DNA from: Marinobacter bryozoorum
GTDB lineage: Bacteria; Pseudomonadota; Gammaproteobacteria; Pseudomonadales; Oleiphilaceae
DNA length: 64,000 nt
Assembly (NCBI RefSeq): GCF_023156245.1
Contig: NZ_JAKZAH010000007.1
Location: 100,777-164,776, forward strand
Direction: 5' to 3'
In this document: positions 46,176 to 57,091 of the stretch, one piece after another
Position numbering within the stretch: the first letter of the stretch is position 1
Layout of the letters: the number at the start of each line of letters is the position of its first letter
The notes under the pieces: model-generated
What the model was told of the DNA's origin: nothing
The model's database searches: none
What the model saw: only the letters and a program-made list of their open reading frames with translations
Made by a program: the position numbers and the translations under genes

Positions 46176-47387
46176 TCACAACCCAAGCGTATGGGCACGG
46201 CTGGTGAAGAAAATACCACTGGGTTTTTCCGCATTCAGCTCCGCTACCGGCTCAAGGGTGCGGGTGTTGTATACGGTCACCCGGTTGCTGTCCCGGGCAG
46301 ACACCCACACTTCCTCGCCACGGGGCGTGAACTCCATGTGCAGCACCGCCTTGCCGGGCGCCAGGGTGCGGACAATTTCACGGGTCCTGGCGTCAATCAC
46401 CTGTACCACATCGTTCTTCGGGTGGGCAAAGCTCACCCAGATCTGGCGGTTGTCCGGGCTGGCCATCACGAAGACGGGCTGACCCTGCACCGGAATCCGG
46501 TCCACCAGTGACCAGTCGTTCATATCGGCCACCAGCACCCGGTGGTGGCCTACCGCCGGCATGAAGGCGCGACCGTCGGCAATGGCCCAGCCTTCCAGGT
46601 GGGGCATCTTGTAAACCGGGAGCTGCTGTTCACCCTTGCCGTAGCCCGGCAGCACTTCGGTTACGCCGGCTTCCGGCTCCCACAAGTCCAGCATAGAGAG
46701 GCCGTCCTCACCAAACAGACCAGCAATGTAGTAGCGACCATCCGGTGTGATCAGGGCGTCATAGGGCGCCTTTCCAGCCGGATAGCGGGTCACCTCAGGT
46801 TCACCGTCAACCATATCCAGGGTCCAGATCTCGCCCGCGTCGAACAGGCTGAACACAAACCGGTTACCCGGTGCATCCACCAGGCCGACAGTCTTGGACC
46901 GGGCAGCCTCGCCCTGGTCGTTGGTCCAGGTAGCCGGGATATCCGCTACCAGTTCCAGGGTTTCACTGTCGAACACCTTCACACCACCGGGCTCATAGTT
47001 GGAGACGGCAACATAGCGGCCATCCTGGGAAATGGCACCGCCGATGCTGTTACCGGACTGGATCACCCGGTCCACAATGGAGCGGGTCAGCAGGTCCACC
47101 TTCGTCAGACCGCCATCCCGCCCGAAGACGAATCCGTAGCGGGCATCCCGGGAGTAGACCACCGAGGCATGGGACAGGTCCCCCAACCCTTCTACCCGGC
47201 CCAGTACTTCACGGCGGGAGGTGTTGACCACCAGCACCGAGCCTGAGGCCCTCTCAACAATCAGCCCCAGATCGCCCGTGCCCACCAGCCCGGCCTGTTC
47301 CGGCTTCCCGGACAGCGACTGGCAGCCGGCCAGTGAAAGCAGAACCAGGGAAAGTCGAAAGGGCGAGGTAATTCTGTTGAAACTCAT
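46176..47387 (-). CDS. nirF: NirF, heme d1 biosynthesis protein
   Basis: 403 residues. Lipoprotein-type signal with LLSLAGC near residue 21, then a d1-type propeller resembling the NirS C-terminal domain without heme c (VVYSRDARYGFVFGRDGGLTK, SNYEPGGVKVFDSETLE, AGKAPYDALITPDGRYYIAGL, PVYKMPHLEGWAI, PAVGHHRVLVADM). NirF acts in the periplasm late in heme d1 synthesis. ATG 47387 has AAGGA 7 nt before it and is preferred over 47414. Confidence 0.94.
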   Translation of the reverse strand: MSFNRITSPFRLSLVLLSLAGCQSLSGKPEQAGLVGTGDLGLIVERASGSVLVVNTSRREVLGRVEGLGDLSHASVVYSRDARYGFVFGRDGGLTKVDLLTRSIVDRVIQSGNSIGGAISQDGRYVAVSNYEPGGVKVFDSETLELVADIPATWTNDQGEAARSKTVGLVDAPGNRFVFSLFDAGEIWTLDMVDGEPEVTRYPAGKAPYDALITPDGRYYIAGLFGEDGLSMLDLWEPEAGVTEVLPGYGKGEQQLPVYKMPHLEGWAIADGRAFMPAVGHHRVLVADMNDWSLVDRIPVQGQPVFVMASPDNRQIWVSFAHPKNDVVQVIDARTREIVRTLAPGKAVLHMEFTPRGEEVWVSARDSNRVTVYNTRTLEPVAELNAEKPSGIFFTSRAHTLGL

Positions 47388-47410
47388 GGCGAATCCTTCC
47401 TTCACAGTGG

Positions 47411-47767
47411 TCATCTGGGTGCTACCAGGCTGCCAGATTTGAGCTGCTCACTGATCCAGCGAATCTCTTCGGTGGTCAGCAGCGCTTTCCAGGGGGGCAT
47501 GGCGGTACCTGGTACCCCTTCCCGGATGATGGCGGCTATGGCGTCCTCCGGCAGGCGGTCAATGTTTTCAGGCAATAATGGCGGACCAAGGCCACCCTTC
47601 AACTTCAGCCCGTGGCAGGAGCCACAGTCCTGGATAACCATGTTGGCCAGCTCGGCTTCATCGATAACGTTACCGTTACCTTCCCCGTGGGCCGGTGCGA
47701 CAAAAAGCCCCGCGATTGCAGCAACCGCCGTCCACCGCAGCCGGGTTCTGCCTGATGATTTGTCCAA
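47411..47767 (-). CDS. nirC: NirC-like periplasmic cytochrome c
   Basis: 118 residues from TTG 47767: AGGAG lies 6 nt upstream, and the product starts with a clean signal peptide (KSSGRTRLRWTAVAAIAGLFVAPAHG). An ATG at 47797 is in frame but has a poor site. The mature monoheme c-type domain has CGSCH in MVIQDCGSCHGLKLKGGLGPPL and a Met ligand in GTAMPPWKALL. NirC donates electrons to NirS or acts with NirF and NirN. Divergent from nirS, sharing its regulatory region. Confidence 0.88.
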   Translation of the reverse strand: MDKSSGRTRLRWTAVAAIAGLFVAPAHGEGNGNVIDEAELANMVIQDCGSCHGLKLKGGLGPPLLPENIDRLPEDAIAAIIREGVPGTAMPPWKALLTTEEIRWISEQLKSGSLVAPR

Positions 47768-47869
47768 GTCCCGCTCCTTTCCGGTCGTCAAGGGCATCCT
47801 GACAACCGGGTAAAAACACATCCTTGATCATGGTTAAAAGCCCGGACCGATACCAGCACTCTTTGGGTA

Positions 47870-47885
47870 TACCCACCTTTGGGTA
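47870..47885. promoter_or_regulatory. NarL-type 7-2-7 operator between nirC and nirS
   Basis: TACCCACCTTTGGGTA is TACCCAC-CT-TTGGGTA; an extra half-site TTTGGGTA (47862-47869) adjoins it. It lies 98 bp upstream of nirS and about 100 bp from nirC, so it could serve both. Confidence 0.68.
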
Positions 47886-47908
47886 GTGATCACACAAACC
47901 TGCGCCCC

Positions 47909-47922
47909 CTGATATTGATCAA
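47909..47922. promoter_or_regulatory. Fnr/Dnr box before nirS
   Basis: CTGATATTGATCAA matches TTGAT-N4-ATCAA at 9 of 10 positions. It is centred about 67 bp before the nirS ATG. A weaker partner (TTGATCATGGTTAA, 47824-47837) lies close to nirC. Confidence 0.75.
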
Positions 47923-47952
47923 TGTTTAAACAACCAAACAGGCGAAACCTAG

Positions 47953-49710
<1,758 letters not shown>

Positions 49711-49737
49711 CCGGTTCCGACCCGGAGGAGACGCCCT

Positions 49738-50202
49738 ATGCAACTGGATGCCACTGACAGGCAACTGATTGACCTCTACCAGCGGGACCTGCCCGTCTGT
49801 GACCGGCCCTTCCTGGAAGTATCCCGGCAGTTGGGCATTACCGAGGAAGAGGTCATCGGGCGGCTGCAGTCACTCCAGGACCACCAGGTCGTCAGCCGGG
49901 TCGGACCCGTTTTTGAACACAGCCGGGCAGGTGCAAGCCTGCTGGCTGCGGTGGCGGCACCGGAACAGCAACTGGACCTGGTGGCCGCCCGGATCAACCG
50001 TGCCCCGGGGGTGAATCACAATTACGCCCGGGAGCACACCTATAACCTCTGGTTTGTCATGACCGCACCGGATGAAACCGTCCTGGAAGAGCGGCTGGAC
50101 GAACTGGAACAACAGCTCAGGCTTCCCATGCTGCGCCTCCCCATGGTGGAGGGCTACCACATTGACCTGGGCTTCGAGATCGACTGGGAGGCGCTGCCGT
50201 GA
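49738..50202 (+). CDS. nirD: NirD, Lrp/AsnC-like siroheme decarboxylase subunit
   Basis: 154 residues: N-terminal winged HTH-like part (LDATDRQLIDLYQRDLP, LGITEEEVIGRLQSL) and C-terminal ferredoxin-like AsnC domain (VNHNYAREHTYNLWFVMTAP). NirD/L/G/H together decarboxylate siroheme to didecarboxysiroheme on the way to heme d1. The Lrp-like fold here is enzymatic, not regulatory, in the proteins studied. GGAGGAG precedes the ATG; the stop overlaps the nirL start. Confidence 0.9.
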   Translation: MQLDATDRQLIDLYQRDLPVCDRPFLEVSRQLGITEEEVIGRLQSLQDHQVVSRVGPVFEHSRAGASLLAAVAAPEQQLDLVAARINRAPGVNHNYAREHTYNLWFVMTAPDETVLEERLDELEQQLRLPMLRLPMVEGYHIDLGFEIDWEALP

Positions 50203-50744
50203 TCCTGTCACCTTCACCGGAATACCTGGCCATCGCCCCCGAGGCGCCCGGCGGTGGCCCTGTCAGCGCCTGGGGTCTACTGCGCCTGCGGCGGGAACTG
50301 GAAAAGGGGCTCCCGCTGACACCAAAGCCTTACCAGACCCTGGCCGAGCGCTCAGGGCTGACGGAAGATGAAGTCATGGCTGCGGTCCGGCAATGGCAGG
50401 CACAGGGCCTGATCAAGCGACTGGGGCTTGTGGTGAAACACCGCACCCTGGGGTACACCGCCAACGCCATGGTGGTCTGGGACATCCCGGATGATCAGGT
50501 ACACGCTATCGGTCAGGCCATGACCAGAATGCCGTTTGTCACCCTGTGCTACCAGCGCCCCCGCCGGCTGCCGGACTGGCCCTATAACCTGTTCTGCATG
50601 ATCCATGGCATCGACCGGCCGCGGGTACTGGCCCAGCTGGACAGACTGATCGCTGACCAGGGCCTGCAACACACCCCTCACGCGGTCCTGTTCAGCACCA
50701 AGGCATACCGGCAACGGGGAGCATGCTATGTCGGCCGTCACTGA
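50199..50744 (+). CDS. nirL: NirL, siroheme decarboxylase subunit
   Basis: 181 residues from GTG 50199, which overlaps the nirD stop (GTGA). HTH-like KPYQTLAERSGLTEDEVMAAV and the AsnC-like domain with HRTLGYTANAMVVWDIPDD and LCYQRPRRLPDWPYNLFCMIHG, the latter also found in NirH. The 3' end overlaps nirG by 17 bp. Confidence 0.88.
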   Translation: MILSPSPEYLAIAPEAPGGGPVSAWGLLRLRRELEKGLPLTPKPYQTLAERSGLTEDEVMAAVRQWQAQGLIKRLGLVVKHRTLGYTANAMVVWDIPDDQVHAIGQAMTRMPFVTLCYQRPRRLPDWPYNLFCMIHGIDRPRVLAQLDRLIADQGLQHTPHAVLFSTKAYRQRGACYVGRH

Positions 50745-51216
50745 GCGACCGGAGACCGACACACCGGGCACTTTCACCGGGCTTGAGCGGGCGGTGATTA
50801 ACCGCCTGCAGTGCGGCCTGCCACTGGTGCGTTATCCCTATGCGGCTGTAGCGGAGGAGCTGGGCATCAGCGAAGCCGACTTGCTACACACCCTGCGCGA
50901 CCTCCTTGAACGAAAGGTCCTGACGCGCTTCGGCCCCATGTTCCACGCCGGCGAAATGGGCGGCGGGCTGACCCTGGCCGCGATGCGGATCCCCGAACCT
51001 GACTTTGCCCGGGTAACCGGGCAGGTCAATCAGCTGGATGAAGTCGCCCACAACTACCGCCGGGAACACGACCTGAACATGTGGTTTGTGCTGGCCACCG
51101 AAACCCCCGAAGACATCGACCGTGTCATCGCCGATATCGAAGCGGTCACCGGCTACCCGGTCTACAACATGCCCAAAGAGGAAGAGTTCCATGTCCACCT
51201 GTACTTCCCTGTCTGA
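50728..51216 (+). CDS. nirG: NirG, siroheme decarboxylase subunit
   Basis: 162 residues: LERAVINRLQCGLPLVRYPYAAVAEELGISEADLL (about 15-49) and VAHNYRREHDLNMWFVLATE, which parallels the NirD C-terminal motif NHNYAREHTYNLWFVM. GGAG lies 8 nt before ATG 50728. It overlaps nirL and nirH, so the four subunits are translated as a coupled set. Confidence 0.88.
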   Translation: MSAVTERPETDTPGTFTGLERAVINRLQCGLPLVRYPYAAVAEELGISEADLLHTLRDLLERKVLTRFGPMFHAGEMGGGLTLAAMRIPEPDFARVTGQVNQLDEVAHNYRREHDLNMWFVLATETPEDIDRVIADIEAVTGYPVYNMPKEEEFHVHLYFPV

Positions 51217-51718
51217 CAACGGCGCCACGCTGGATGAACAGGACCGGAAACTGGTGCTGGCCACCCAGGCCGGCCTGCCCCTGGTCAGCGCCCCCTGGGG
51301 CGCCCTGGGCGAGCAACTGGGCATGAACCCGGAGGATGTGCTCAGCCGTTTTCAGCGCATGCAACAGACCGGCGTTATCCGCCGGGTGGCCGCAGTGCCG
51401 GACCATTACAAGCTGGGCTACCGGTTTAACGGCATGACCGTCTGGGATGTGCGTGACGATGCCATTTCGGACATGGGTCAGCGGGTGGGCGAGTTGCCCT
51501 TTGTCAGCCACTGTTACCGGCGCCCACGGCACCTGCCGTACTGGAACTACAACCTGTTTGCCATGGTGCACGGCACCAGCCGGGACGAAGTGGAAGCCAA
51601 GGCGGGGCAAATCCGCAAACTGCTGGGGGACACCTCGGCGGGGGACACCATTCTGTACAGTTCCGCCATCCTGAAAAAAACCGGATTAAGACTGCGAAGA
51701 GAGAAAGCTACCTCCTGA
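51191..51718 (+). CDS. nirH: NirH, siroheme decarboxylase subunit
   Basis: 175 residues from ATG 51191, preceded by GAGGAAGAG. LDEQDRKLVLATQAGLPLV and LGEQLGMNPEDVLSRFQRMQ form the HTH-like part; FNGMTVWDVRDDAISDMG and HCYRRPRHLPYWNYNLFAMVHG parallel NirL. The start lies 26 bp inside nirG; earlier in-frame ATG codons lie in nirG sequence and were discarded. Confidence 0.88.
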   Translation: MSTCTSLSDNGATLDEQDRKLVLATQAGLPLVSAPWGALGEQLGMNPEDVLSRFQRMQQTGVIRRVAAVPDHYKLGYRFNGMTVWDVRDDAISDMGQRVGELPFVSHCYRRPRHLPYWNYNLFAMVHGTSRDEVEAKAGQIRKLLGDTSAGDTILYSSAILKKTGLRLRREKATS

Positions 51719-51721
51719 AGT

Positions 51722-51759
51722 ACTCCATCAAAGGTATGGAGTCACGCCCCCCGGGGCGA
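51722..51759 (+). other. Intercistronic hairpin pair between nirH and nirJ
   Basis: ACTCCAT-CAAAGGT-ATGGAGT (51722-51742) and CGCCCC-CC-GGGGCG (51745-51758) are two adjacent perfect hairpins directly after nirH. No T-run follows, and nirJ continues on the same strand, so mRNA stability or processing is more likely than termination. Confidence 0.55.
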
Positions 51760-51834
51760 TAGTGAACGGGCACAGAGCCGGTAAAGGCCCGCCCGGAGAG
51801 GCAGGAAAGCCACTCCCGATGAGAGAGAGAAACC

Positions 51835-53034
51835 ATGTTCCGCATGACCCGTTACATCAAGAGCCTGATGAACCCCACCCCGGTACGCCCGGTGCCAAAG
51901 CCCCGCGCTCCGGTGGTGATCTGGAACCTGATCCGGCGTTGCAACCTGACCTGCAAACACTGCTACTCCATCTCCGCCGACATCGACTTCAAGGGCGAAC
52001 TGAGCACCGAAGAAGTCTATACCGTGATGGACGACCTGAAGGCCTACGGCGTACCGGTCCTGATCCTGTCTGGCGGTGAACCGCTGATGCGCCCGGATAT
52101 CTTCGATATTTCCCACCGCGCCAAACAGATGGGCTTCTACGTGGGCCTGTCGACCAATGGCACCCTGATCACCGAGGAGAACATCGACAGGATCGCCGCC
52201 GTTGGCTACGACTATGTGGGCATCAGCATTGATGGCCTGGAACAGACCCACGACACCTTCCGCCAGAAAAAGGGCGCCTTCCGCGAGTCCATGCACGCGG
52301 TCGCCCTGTGCAAGCAGGCCGGCATCAAGGTGGGGCTGCGCTTTACCCTGACCCAGGACAACTACCCCGAGCTGCCGGCCATGCTGGAGATGCTCGACGA
52401 GCACGACATCGACAAGTTCTACCTGTCCCACCTGAACTACTCCGGCCGTGGCGGACGCAACCGCAAGCGCGACGCCTGGTACGACATGACCCGTGACGCC
52501 ATGAACCTGCTGTTCAATCACTGCCACGACGAACTCAAACGTGGCATTGAGCGGGAATACGTCACCGGCAACAACGACGCCGACGGCCCCTTCCTGATCG
52601 AATGGGCAAAAGAGCACTACCCGGACCAGGTGGATGCCCTCACCCAGCGGCTCACCAACTGGGGGGGCAACGCCTCCGGCGTCAATATTTCCAATATCGA
52701 CAATCTGGGGGTGGTGCACCCGGACACCTTCTGGTGGGACCACGACCTGGGCAACGTACGGCAGACGCCGTTCTCGAAAATCTGGTCAGAGACAAAGGAC
52801 CCGCTGATGCAGGGCTTCCGCCAGCACCCCCGGCCGGTCAAGGGGCGCTGCGCTGAGTGTAAGTTCCTGTCCATCTGCAACGGCAATACCCGGGTGCGGG
52901 CCTACAACGTCACCGGCGACTTCTGGGAAGAAGACCCTGGCTGCTACCTCACCAATGAGGAAATCGGTGTGGTCGATGACCTGCCCCGCCGCGTGGCCGC
53001 CCAGGCGGTCGAAATCCCGGTCCACAACCTGTAA
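51835..53034 (+). CDS. nirJ: NirJ, radical SAM enzyme of heme d1 synthesis
   Basis: 399 residues. Radical SAM motif CNLTCKHC in [18 protein letters not shown] near 39-47, then [16 protein letters not shown] and [13 protein letters not shown]. The C-terminal part has a SPASM-like cysteine cluster ([19 protein letters not shown], and DPGCYL). NirJ removes propionate side chains from didecarboxysiroheme. It is 116 bp after nirH and 11 bp before nirE; GAGAGAGAAACC precedes ATG 51835. Confidence 0.94.
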   Translation: MFRMTRYIKSLMNPTPVRPVPKPRAPVVIWNLIRRCNLTCKHCYSISADIDFKGELSTEEVYTVMDDLKAYGVPVLILSGGEPLMRPDIFDISHRAKQMGFYVGLSTNGTLITEENIDRIAAVGYDYVGISIDGLEQTHDTFRQKKGAFRESMHAVALCKQAGIKVGLRFTLTQDNYPELPAMLEMLDEHDIDKFYLSHLNYSGRGGRNRKRDAWYDMTRDAMNLLFNHCHDELKRGIEREYVTGNNDADGPFLIEWAKEHYPDQVDALTQRLTNWGGNASGVNISNIDNLGVVHPDTFWWDHDLGNVRQTPFSKIWSETKDPLMQGFRQHPRPVKGRCAECKFLSICNGNTRVRAYNVTGDFWEEDPGCYLTNEEIGVVDDLPRRVAAQAVEIPVHNL

Positions 53035-53045
53035 GGAACCGCGCC

Positions 53046-53909
53046 ATGAACAAGCGTCCACACAAGAAATGCCTGGTGGAGTTCCTGCTGGCGGAGCAAC
53101 CCTTGCGGGTCGGGGAAGTGGCCATTGTCGGCGCAGGCCCCGGTGACCCGGGCCTGCTGACCCTGCGGGCACTGATGCTGATCCAGCAGGCGGATGCTGT
53201 GGTCTACGACCGGCTGGTGTCCCCCGAAATCATGGAACTGGTCAACCCGAAGGCCGAGTTGATTCATGTGGGCAAGGCCAGCGGCTGCCACTACGTCCCC
53301 CAGGAGGAAACCAACGAATTGCTGGTACAGCTGGCGGTCCGCCAACGCCGGGTGGTTCGCCTCAAGGGCGGCGACCCCTACATTTTCGGGCGGGGCGGTG
53401 AAGAAGCCGAATTCCTGGTGGAGAACGACATCGACTTCCAGGTGGTTCCGGGCATTACCTCCGCCGCCGGTTGCGCGTCTTACTGTGGCATTCCCCTGAC
53501 CCACCGGGACTATGCCCAGAGCGTCACCTTTGTCACCGGACACCGCAAGTCTGACCAGGCCCTGGAGCTGAACTGGCAGGTGCTGGCCGCCCCGGGCCAG
53601 ACCCGGGTGTTTTACATGGGCCTGCACAACGCCCCCACCATTGTGCGGGAGCTGACCGCCCACGGTTTGCCCGGAAGTTGCCCGGTGGCGCTGGTTGAGC
53701 GCGGTACCACGCCCCAGCAGCACATGGCAGTGACGACCCTTTCAGGGCTTGAAACGACCATCAACCGGGAAGGATTCCAGCCCCCCACCCTTATCATCGT
53801 TGGTGAGGTGGTGAAACTGGCAGCGTCACTGGCCCAGCCGGCCCGTAGCGGCTGGACCCATGCTCCTGCCCCGCAACCGGCACTTTCCGCAGGAGGCAGA
53901 CCCGCGTGA
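53046..53909 (+). CDS. nirE: NirE, uroporphyrinogen-III C-methyltransferase
   Basis: 287 residues. SAM-dependent methyltransferase with [21 protein letters not shown] (about 22-42), [22 protein letters not shown] and [27 protein letters not shown], the SUMT signatures; no CysG dehydrogenase domain. It makes precorrin-2 for heme d1. The stop overlaps the nirN GTG start. Confidence 0.94.
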   Translation: MNKRPHKKCLVEFLLAEQPLRVGEVAIVGAGPGDPGLLTLRALMLIQQADAVVYDRLVSPEIMELVNPKAELIHVGKASGCHYVPQEETNELLVQLAVRQRRVVRLKGGDPYIFGRGGEEAEFLVENDIDFQVVPGITSAAGCASYCGIPLTHRDYAQSVTFVTGHRKSDQALELNWQVLAAPGQTRVFYMGLHNAPTIVRELTAHGLPGSCPVALVERGTTPQQHMAVTTLSGLETTINREGFQPPTLIIVGEVVKLAASLAQPARSGWTHAPAPQPALSAGGRPA

Positions 53910-55393
53910 GTCCAGGTAAGAAAACCCTGATGGTACTGGCGACCAGCCTGCTGCTACCCGCAACACTGCACGCGGCAGCCGATACCGAAACCCTGTACCA
54001 GCAACACTGCGCCAGCTGCCATGGCGCTGACCGCCTCGGCGGCATGGGTCCCGCGCTGTTACCGGAGAACCTCTCCCGCCTGAAGATGCCCCAGGCCGAG
54101 GAAGCCATTCGCCATGGCCGGCCCGCCACCCAGATGCCGGCCTTCGGCGATGTATTGGATGACGCCTCCGTTGCCGCCCTCGCCGAGTATATCTATCAGC
54201 CGCCGGCAACCACCCCGACGTGGGAAAGAACGGACATTACCGACAGCCATCGGCTGCCCCACCCGGCGGGGGAGCTACCGGATGAGCCCGCCTATGATGC
54301 AGACATGATGAATCTGTTCCTGGTGGTGGAAATCGGCGACCACCACGTCACCCTGCTCGATGGCGACTCCATGGAGCCCATCCACCGGTTTGCCAGCCGC
54401 TACGCACTGCATGGTGGCCCCAAATACAGCCCCGACGGACGCTTTGTCTATTTTGGCTCCCGGGACGGCTGGATCACCAAATACGATCTGTACAACCTGA
54501 AGGTCACTGCCGAGGTCCGTGCAGGTATCAACATGCGTAACATCGCCGTCTCCGCCGATGGCCACTACGTCATGGCGGCCAACTACCTGCCCCACACCCT
54601 GGTGTTGTTTGATGCGGACAATCTCGAGCTGATGGAGATTCTCCCGGTCGCGAGCGGCGACGAAACGTCCCGGGTGAGCGCCGTCTACACCGCGCCGCCC
54701 CGCGACAGCTTTATCGCCGCCCTGAAGGATATTCCCGAAGCCTGGGAGATCACCGTGGAAAACGGCAAGGCTAATGTCCGGCGGATGCAGACCGACACCT
54801 GGCTGGACGACTTCTTCTTTGACCCGGGCTATGACCACCTGATCGGCGCAGCCCGGGATGGCAAGCACGGCCATGTTATCGACCTGGACTCCGGCGACAC
54901 CATCGCGAACCTGCCGCTGCCCGGCATGCCACACCTGGGATCGGGTATCACCTGGGAATATGAAGGGCGGCGGGTAATGGCAACCCCCCATTTCCGCACC
55001 GGCGCCGTATCCATCATCGACATGGATAACTGGGAGGTCATCAAGACCCTGGAAACAGAAGGCCCCGGGTTTTTCATGCGCAGCCACGAAAATTCCCGCT
55101 ACGCCTGGGTGGATGTGTTCTTCGGCCCCAACAAGGACAAGGTCCACGTAATCGACAAACAGTCCCTGGAGATCGTCAAAACCCTGCAACCAGCGCCCGG
55201 GAAAGTGGCCGCCCATGTGGAATTTGACCGGTACGGCGAGAAACTGCTGCTCAGCGTGTGGGATCAGGACGGTGCAGTCATCGTCTACGACGCGGACACC
55301 CTGGAAGAGGAGAAGCGTATCCCCATGAACAAGCCTTCCGGGAAGTACAACGTGTGGAACAAGATTCACTATGAGGAAGGCACCAGCCACTGA
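53906..55393 (+). CDS. nirN: NirN, dihydro-heme d1 dehydrogenase (NirS homologue)
   Basis: 495 residues from GTG 53906, with AGGAGG 9 nt upstream. Signal peptide ending at LHA near 23, cytochrome c motif CASCH in [20 protein letters not shown], then a d1-type propeller ([62 protein letters not shown]). NirN introduces the acrylate double bond in heme d1. Last gene of the nirS operon; a GC hairpin (55399-55425) without T-run follows. Confidence 0.93.
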   Translation: MSPGKKTLMVLATSLLLPATLHAAADTETLYQQHCASCHGADRLGGMGPALLPENLSRLKMPQAEEAIRHGRPATQMPAFGDVLDDASVAALAEYIYQPPATTPTWERTDITDSHRLPHPAGELPDEPAYDADMMNLFLVVEIGDHHVTLLDGDSMEPIHRFASRYALHGGPKYSPDGRFVYFGSRDGWITKYDLYNLKVTAEVRAGINMRNIAVSADGHYVMAANYLPHTLVLFDADNLELMEILPVASGDETSRVSAVYTAPPRDSFIAALKDIPEAWEITVENGKANVRRMQTDTWLDDFFFDPGYDHLIGAARDGKHGHVIDLDSGDTIANLPLPGMPHLGSGITWEYEGRRVMATPHFRTGAVSIIDMDNWEVIKTLETEGPGFFMRSHENSRYAWVDVFFGPNKDKVHVIDKQSLEIVKTLQPAPGKVAAHVEFDRYGEKLLLSVWDQDGAVIVYDADTLEEEKRIPMNKPSGKYNVWNKIHYEEGTSH

Positions 55394-55512
55394 TTGGCGG
55401 GCCCCGTTGCTGCCGGGAGGGGCCCCTCCATGACAATCAGGCCACCCGCCTTAACATGCATTGCGAATAGTGGAATAATGGCCAGGTATTCACTCAAAGT
55501 CTGGTGCCCATC

Positions 55513-56229
55513 ATGAGCGAAGGCTACGAAGATACCGGATACGATGCCCCGGCGTCGTCACCCTGCCTGCTGGACTCCCTGCAACCGGAGATCCTTCACC
55601 AGTCAGCGCCGCCGGCATCCCTGGCCCTGGTCAACAGTTTGAGCCGGGTGTTCGGCATGCGCCTGGACCACGAACACAGCGAATCCCCGGATAACCGCTT
55701 CCTCGGTGACCTGGCCCACCTGTTCCAGCAGCGCAAGCTGGAGCCGGAGACCACACTGGAGGTGCACGACTCCCCCTGGAGCCAGGTCTACCTGATCCAG
55801 TATGGTGTCATGCGCCTTTACCGGGAGGCACCGTCCGGCCGCATCGCGGTACATCACTTCTTCTCCGAAGGTGACCTGGTATGGCCCGTTTTCGGCCGTA
55901 CCCGCACCCGTCGCAATACCCTGTGCCTGACCACGGTCACCAATTGCACCCTGTGGACGGCCAGCTTCCCGGCCTTCCGGGCCGCCGTTACCGCACGCGG
56001 TGAAGGGGCATGGGCCCGGTTCGCGCTGTCGCTGACCGAGGAACTGGCCGAACTGACCAGCATGCGCGAGTTCCGCAAGCAGACCATGCCGGCCAGGGAA
56101 CGTTATCAGCTGTTGCTGGAGGAATACCCGGAACTGGTCCAGCGGGTGCCGGACAACCAGCTGGCCGCCTGGCTTGGGGTCGTACCGGCAACCTTCTCCC
56201 GTCTCAAGAACGCAAAAAGCCGACTTTAA
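55513..56229 (+). CDS. Crp/Fnr-family regulator of the nir/nor region
   Basis: 238 residues from ATG 55513 (a GTG at 55504 is also in frame). A cNMP-binding-type beta-roll occupies about 60-160 (LEPETTLEVHDSPWSQVYLIQYGVMRLYREAPSGRIAVHHFFSEGDLVW in parts), followed by a dimer helix and C-terminal HTH (RERYQLLLEEYPELVQRVPDNQLAAWLGVVPATFSRLKN). The four Cys of Fnr's iron-sulfur cluster are absent. By location it could be the NO-responsive Dnr/NnrR that binds the TTGAT-N4-ATCAA boxes, but its recognition helix PATFSRLKN lacks the Fnr E-SR pattern, so this is unproven. Confidence 0.75.
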   Translation: MSEGYEDTGYDAPASSPCLLDSLQPEILHQSAPPASLALVNSLSRVFGMRLDHEHSESPDNRFLGDLAHLFQQRKLEPETTLEVHDSPWSQVYLIQYGVMRLYREAPSGRIAVHHFFSEGDLVWPVFGRTRTRRNTLCLTTVTNCTLWTASFPAFRAAVTARGEGAWARFALSLTEELAELTSMREFRKQTMPARERYQLLLEEYPELVQRVPDNQLAAWLGVVPATFSRLKNAKSRL

Positions 56230-56338
56230 AAGCCAGCCGGCTGTACGCTCGCGCCACTGTGATACGATTCAGGCAAAACATTCAAAGCATCCCGGCTGCC
56301 CGCTGCGCCGGGACAACCAGAAGACGGCCTGACGCCCC

Positions 56339-57004
56339 ATGACGATTACCGAAGCCCGCCCGGACAGCATTCACCACCGTATCGAGGAATGGCTTAACAG
56401 TGCGACCCATGGCATCGGAGCGGTGCTCAGTGTGATCGGGACCATCGCCCTGGTGGTGGCAGCCGGCCAGATGGGTGACGCCTGGAAAATGGTCAGTTTC
56501 AGCATCTTCGGCGCGACGCTGATCATGCTTTACATGGCCTCTGCGTTTTACCACGGCAGCCGCAGCCCCAGGCTCAGGTCTGTCTTCAAGACCCTGGACC
56601 ACTGTGCGATCTTCCTGCTGATTGCCGGCACCTATACCCCCTTCCTGCTGGTGAACATGCGGGGCACCGTGGGCTGGACCTTCTTCTCCATTATCTGGTC
56701 CCTGGCCCTCAGCGGCGTCATCCTGAAAGTGGTCTTCAAACACCGGTTCCGGCTGGTGCGTGTGGGAATCTACCTGCTCATGGGCTGGCTGATCGTGTTT
56801 GCCTCGGCAGACCTGGTGAACAGCCTCAGTGAAACTGCCCTGCACCTCACCATCGCCGGCGGCCTGGTCTATACCGTCGGGGTGGTTTTCTACCTGCTGG
56901 ACCGGATTCCCTATATGCACGCCATCTGGCACCTGTTCGTCATCGGCGGCAGTGCCTGTCATTTCAGCGCGATTTATTTCGGTGTTTTGCCCCACGTGGC
57001 CTGA
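56339..57004 (+). CDS. Hemolysin III (YqfA/PAQR) family membrane protein
   Basis: 221 residues with seven hydrophobic segments. The PAQR metal-site pattern is visible: EEWLNSATHGIGAVLS, MASAFYHGSRSPRLRSVFKTLDHCAIFLLIAGTYTPF (in parts, about 61-100), and the C-terminal MHAIWHLFVIGGSACHF. Proteins of this family are predicted Zn-dependent membrane hydrolases; the hemolysin name is historical. It lies between the regulator and nnrS on the same strand. Confidence 0.9.
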   Translation: MTITEARPDSIHHRIEEWLNSATHGIGAVLSVIGTIALVVAAGQMGDAWKMVSFSIFGATLIMLYMASAFYHGSRSPRLRSVFKTLDHCAIFLLIAGTYTPFLLVNMRGTVGWTFFSIIWSLALSGVILKVVFKHRFRLVRVGIYLLMGWLIVFASADLVNSLSETALHLTIAGGLVYTVGVVFYLLDRIPYMHAIWHLFVIGGSACHFSAIYFGVLPHVA

Positions 57005-57025
57005 ATCTGGCGCCGGGGCTGACCG

Positions 57026-57039
57026 TTGATTAACATTTA
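57026..57039. promoter_or_regulatory. Partial Fnr/Dnr box before nnrS
   Basis: TTGATTAACATTTA has a perfect left half TTGAT-N4-AT and a poor right half. It is 53 bp before the nnrS ATG in an AT-rich promoter-like stretch (ATTTGTTATATATTTTAATG). Confidence 0.4.
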
Positions 57040-57091
57040 TTTGTTATATATTTTAATGGGATAAATACCCCCCTGTAACTGGCAGTTGTTC

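Noticed and set aside
57026..57060. NarL 7-2-7 site before the first nnrS (GGGATAAATACCCC)
   Set aside because: The half-sites point outward instead of TACCC facing GGGTA, so the orientation does not fit the consensus.
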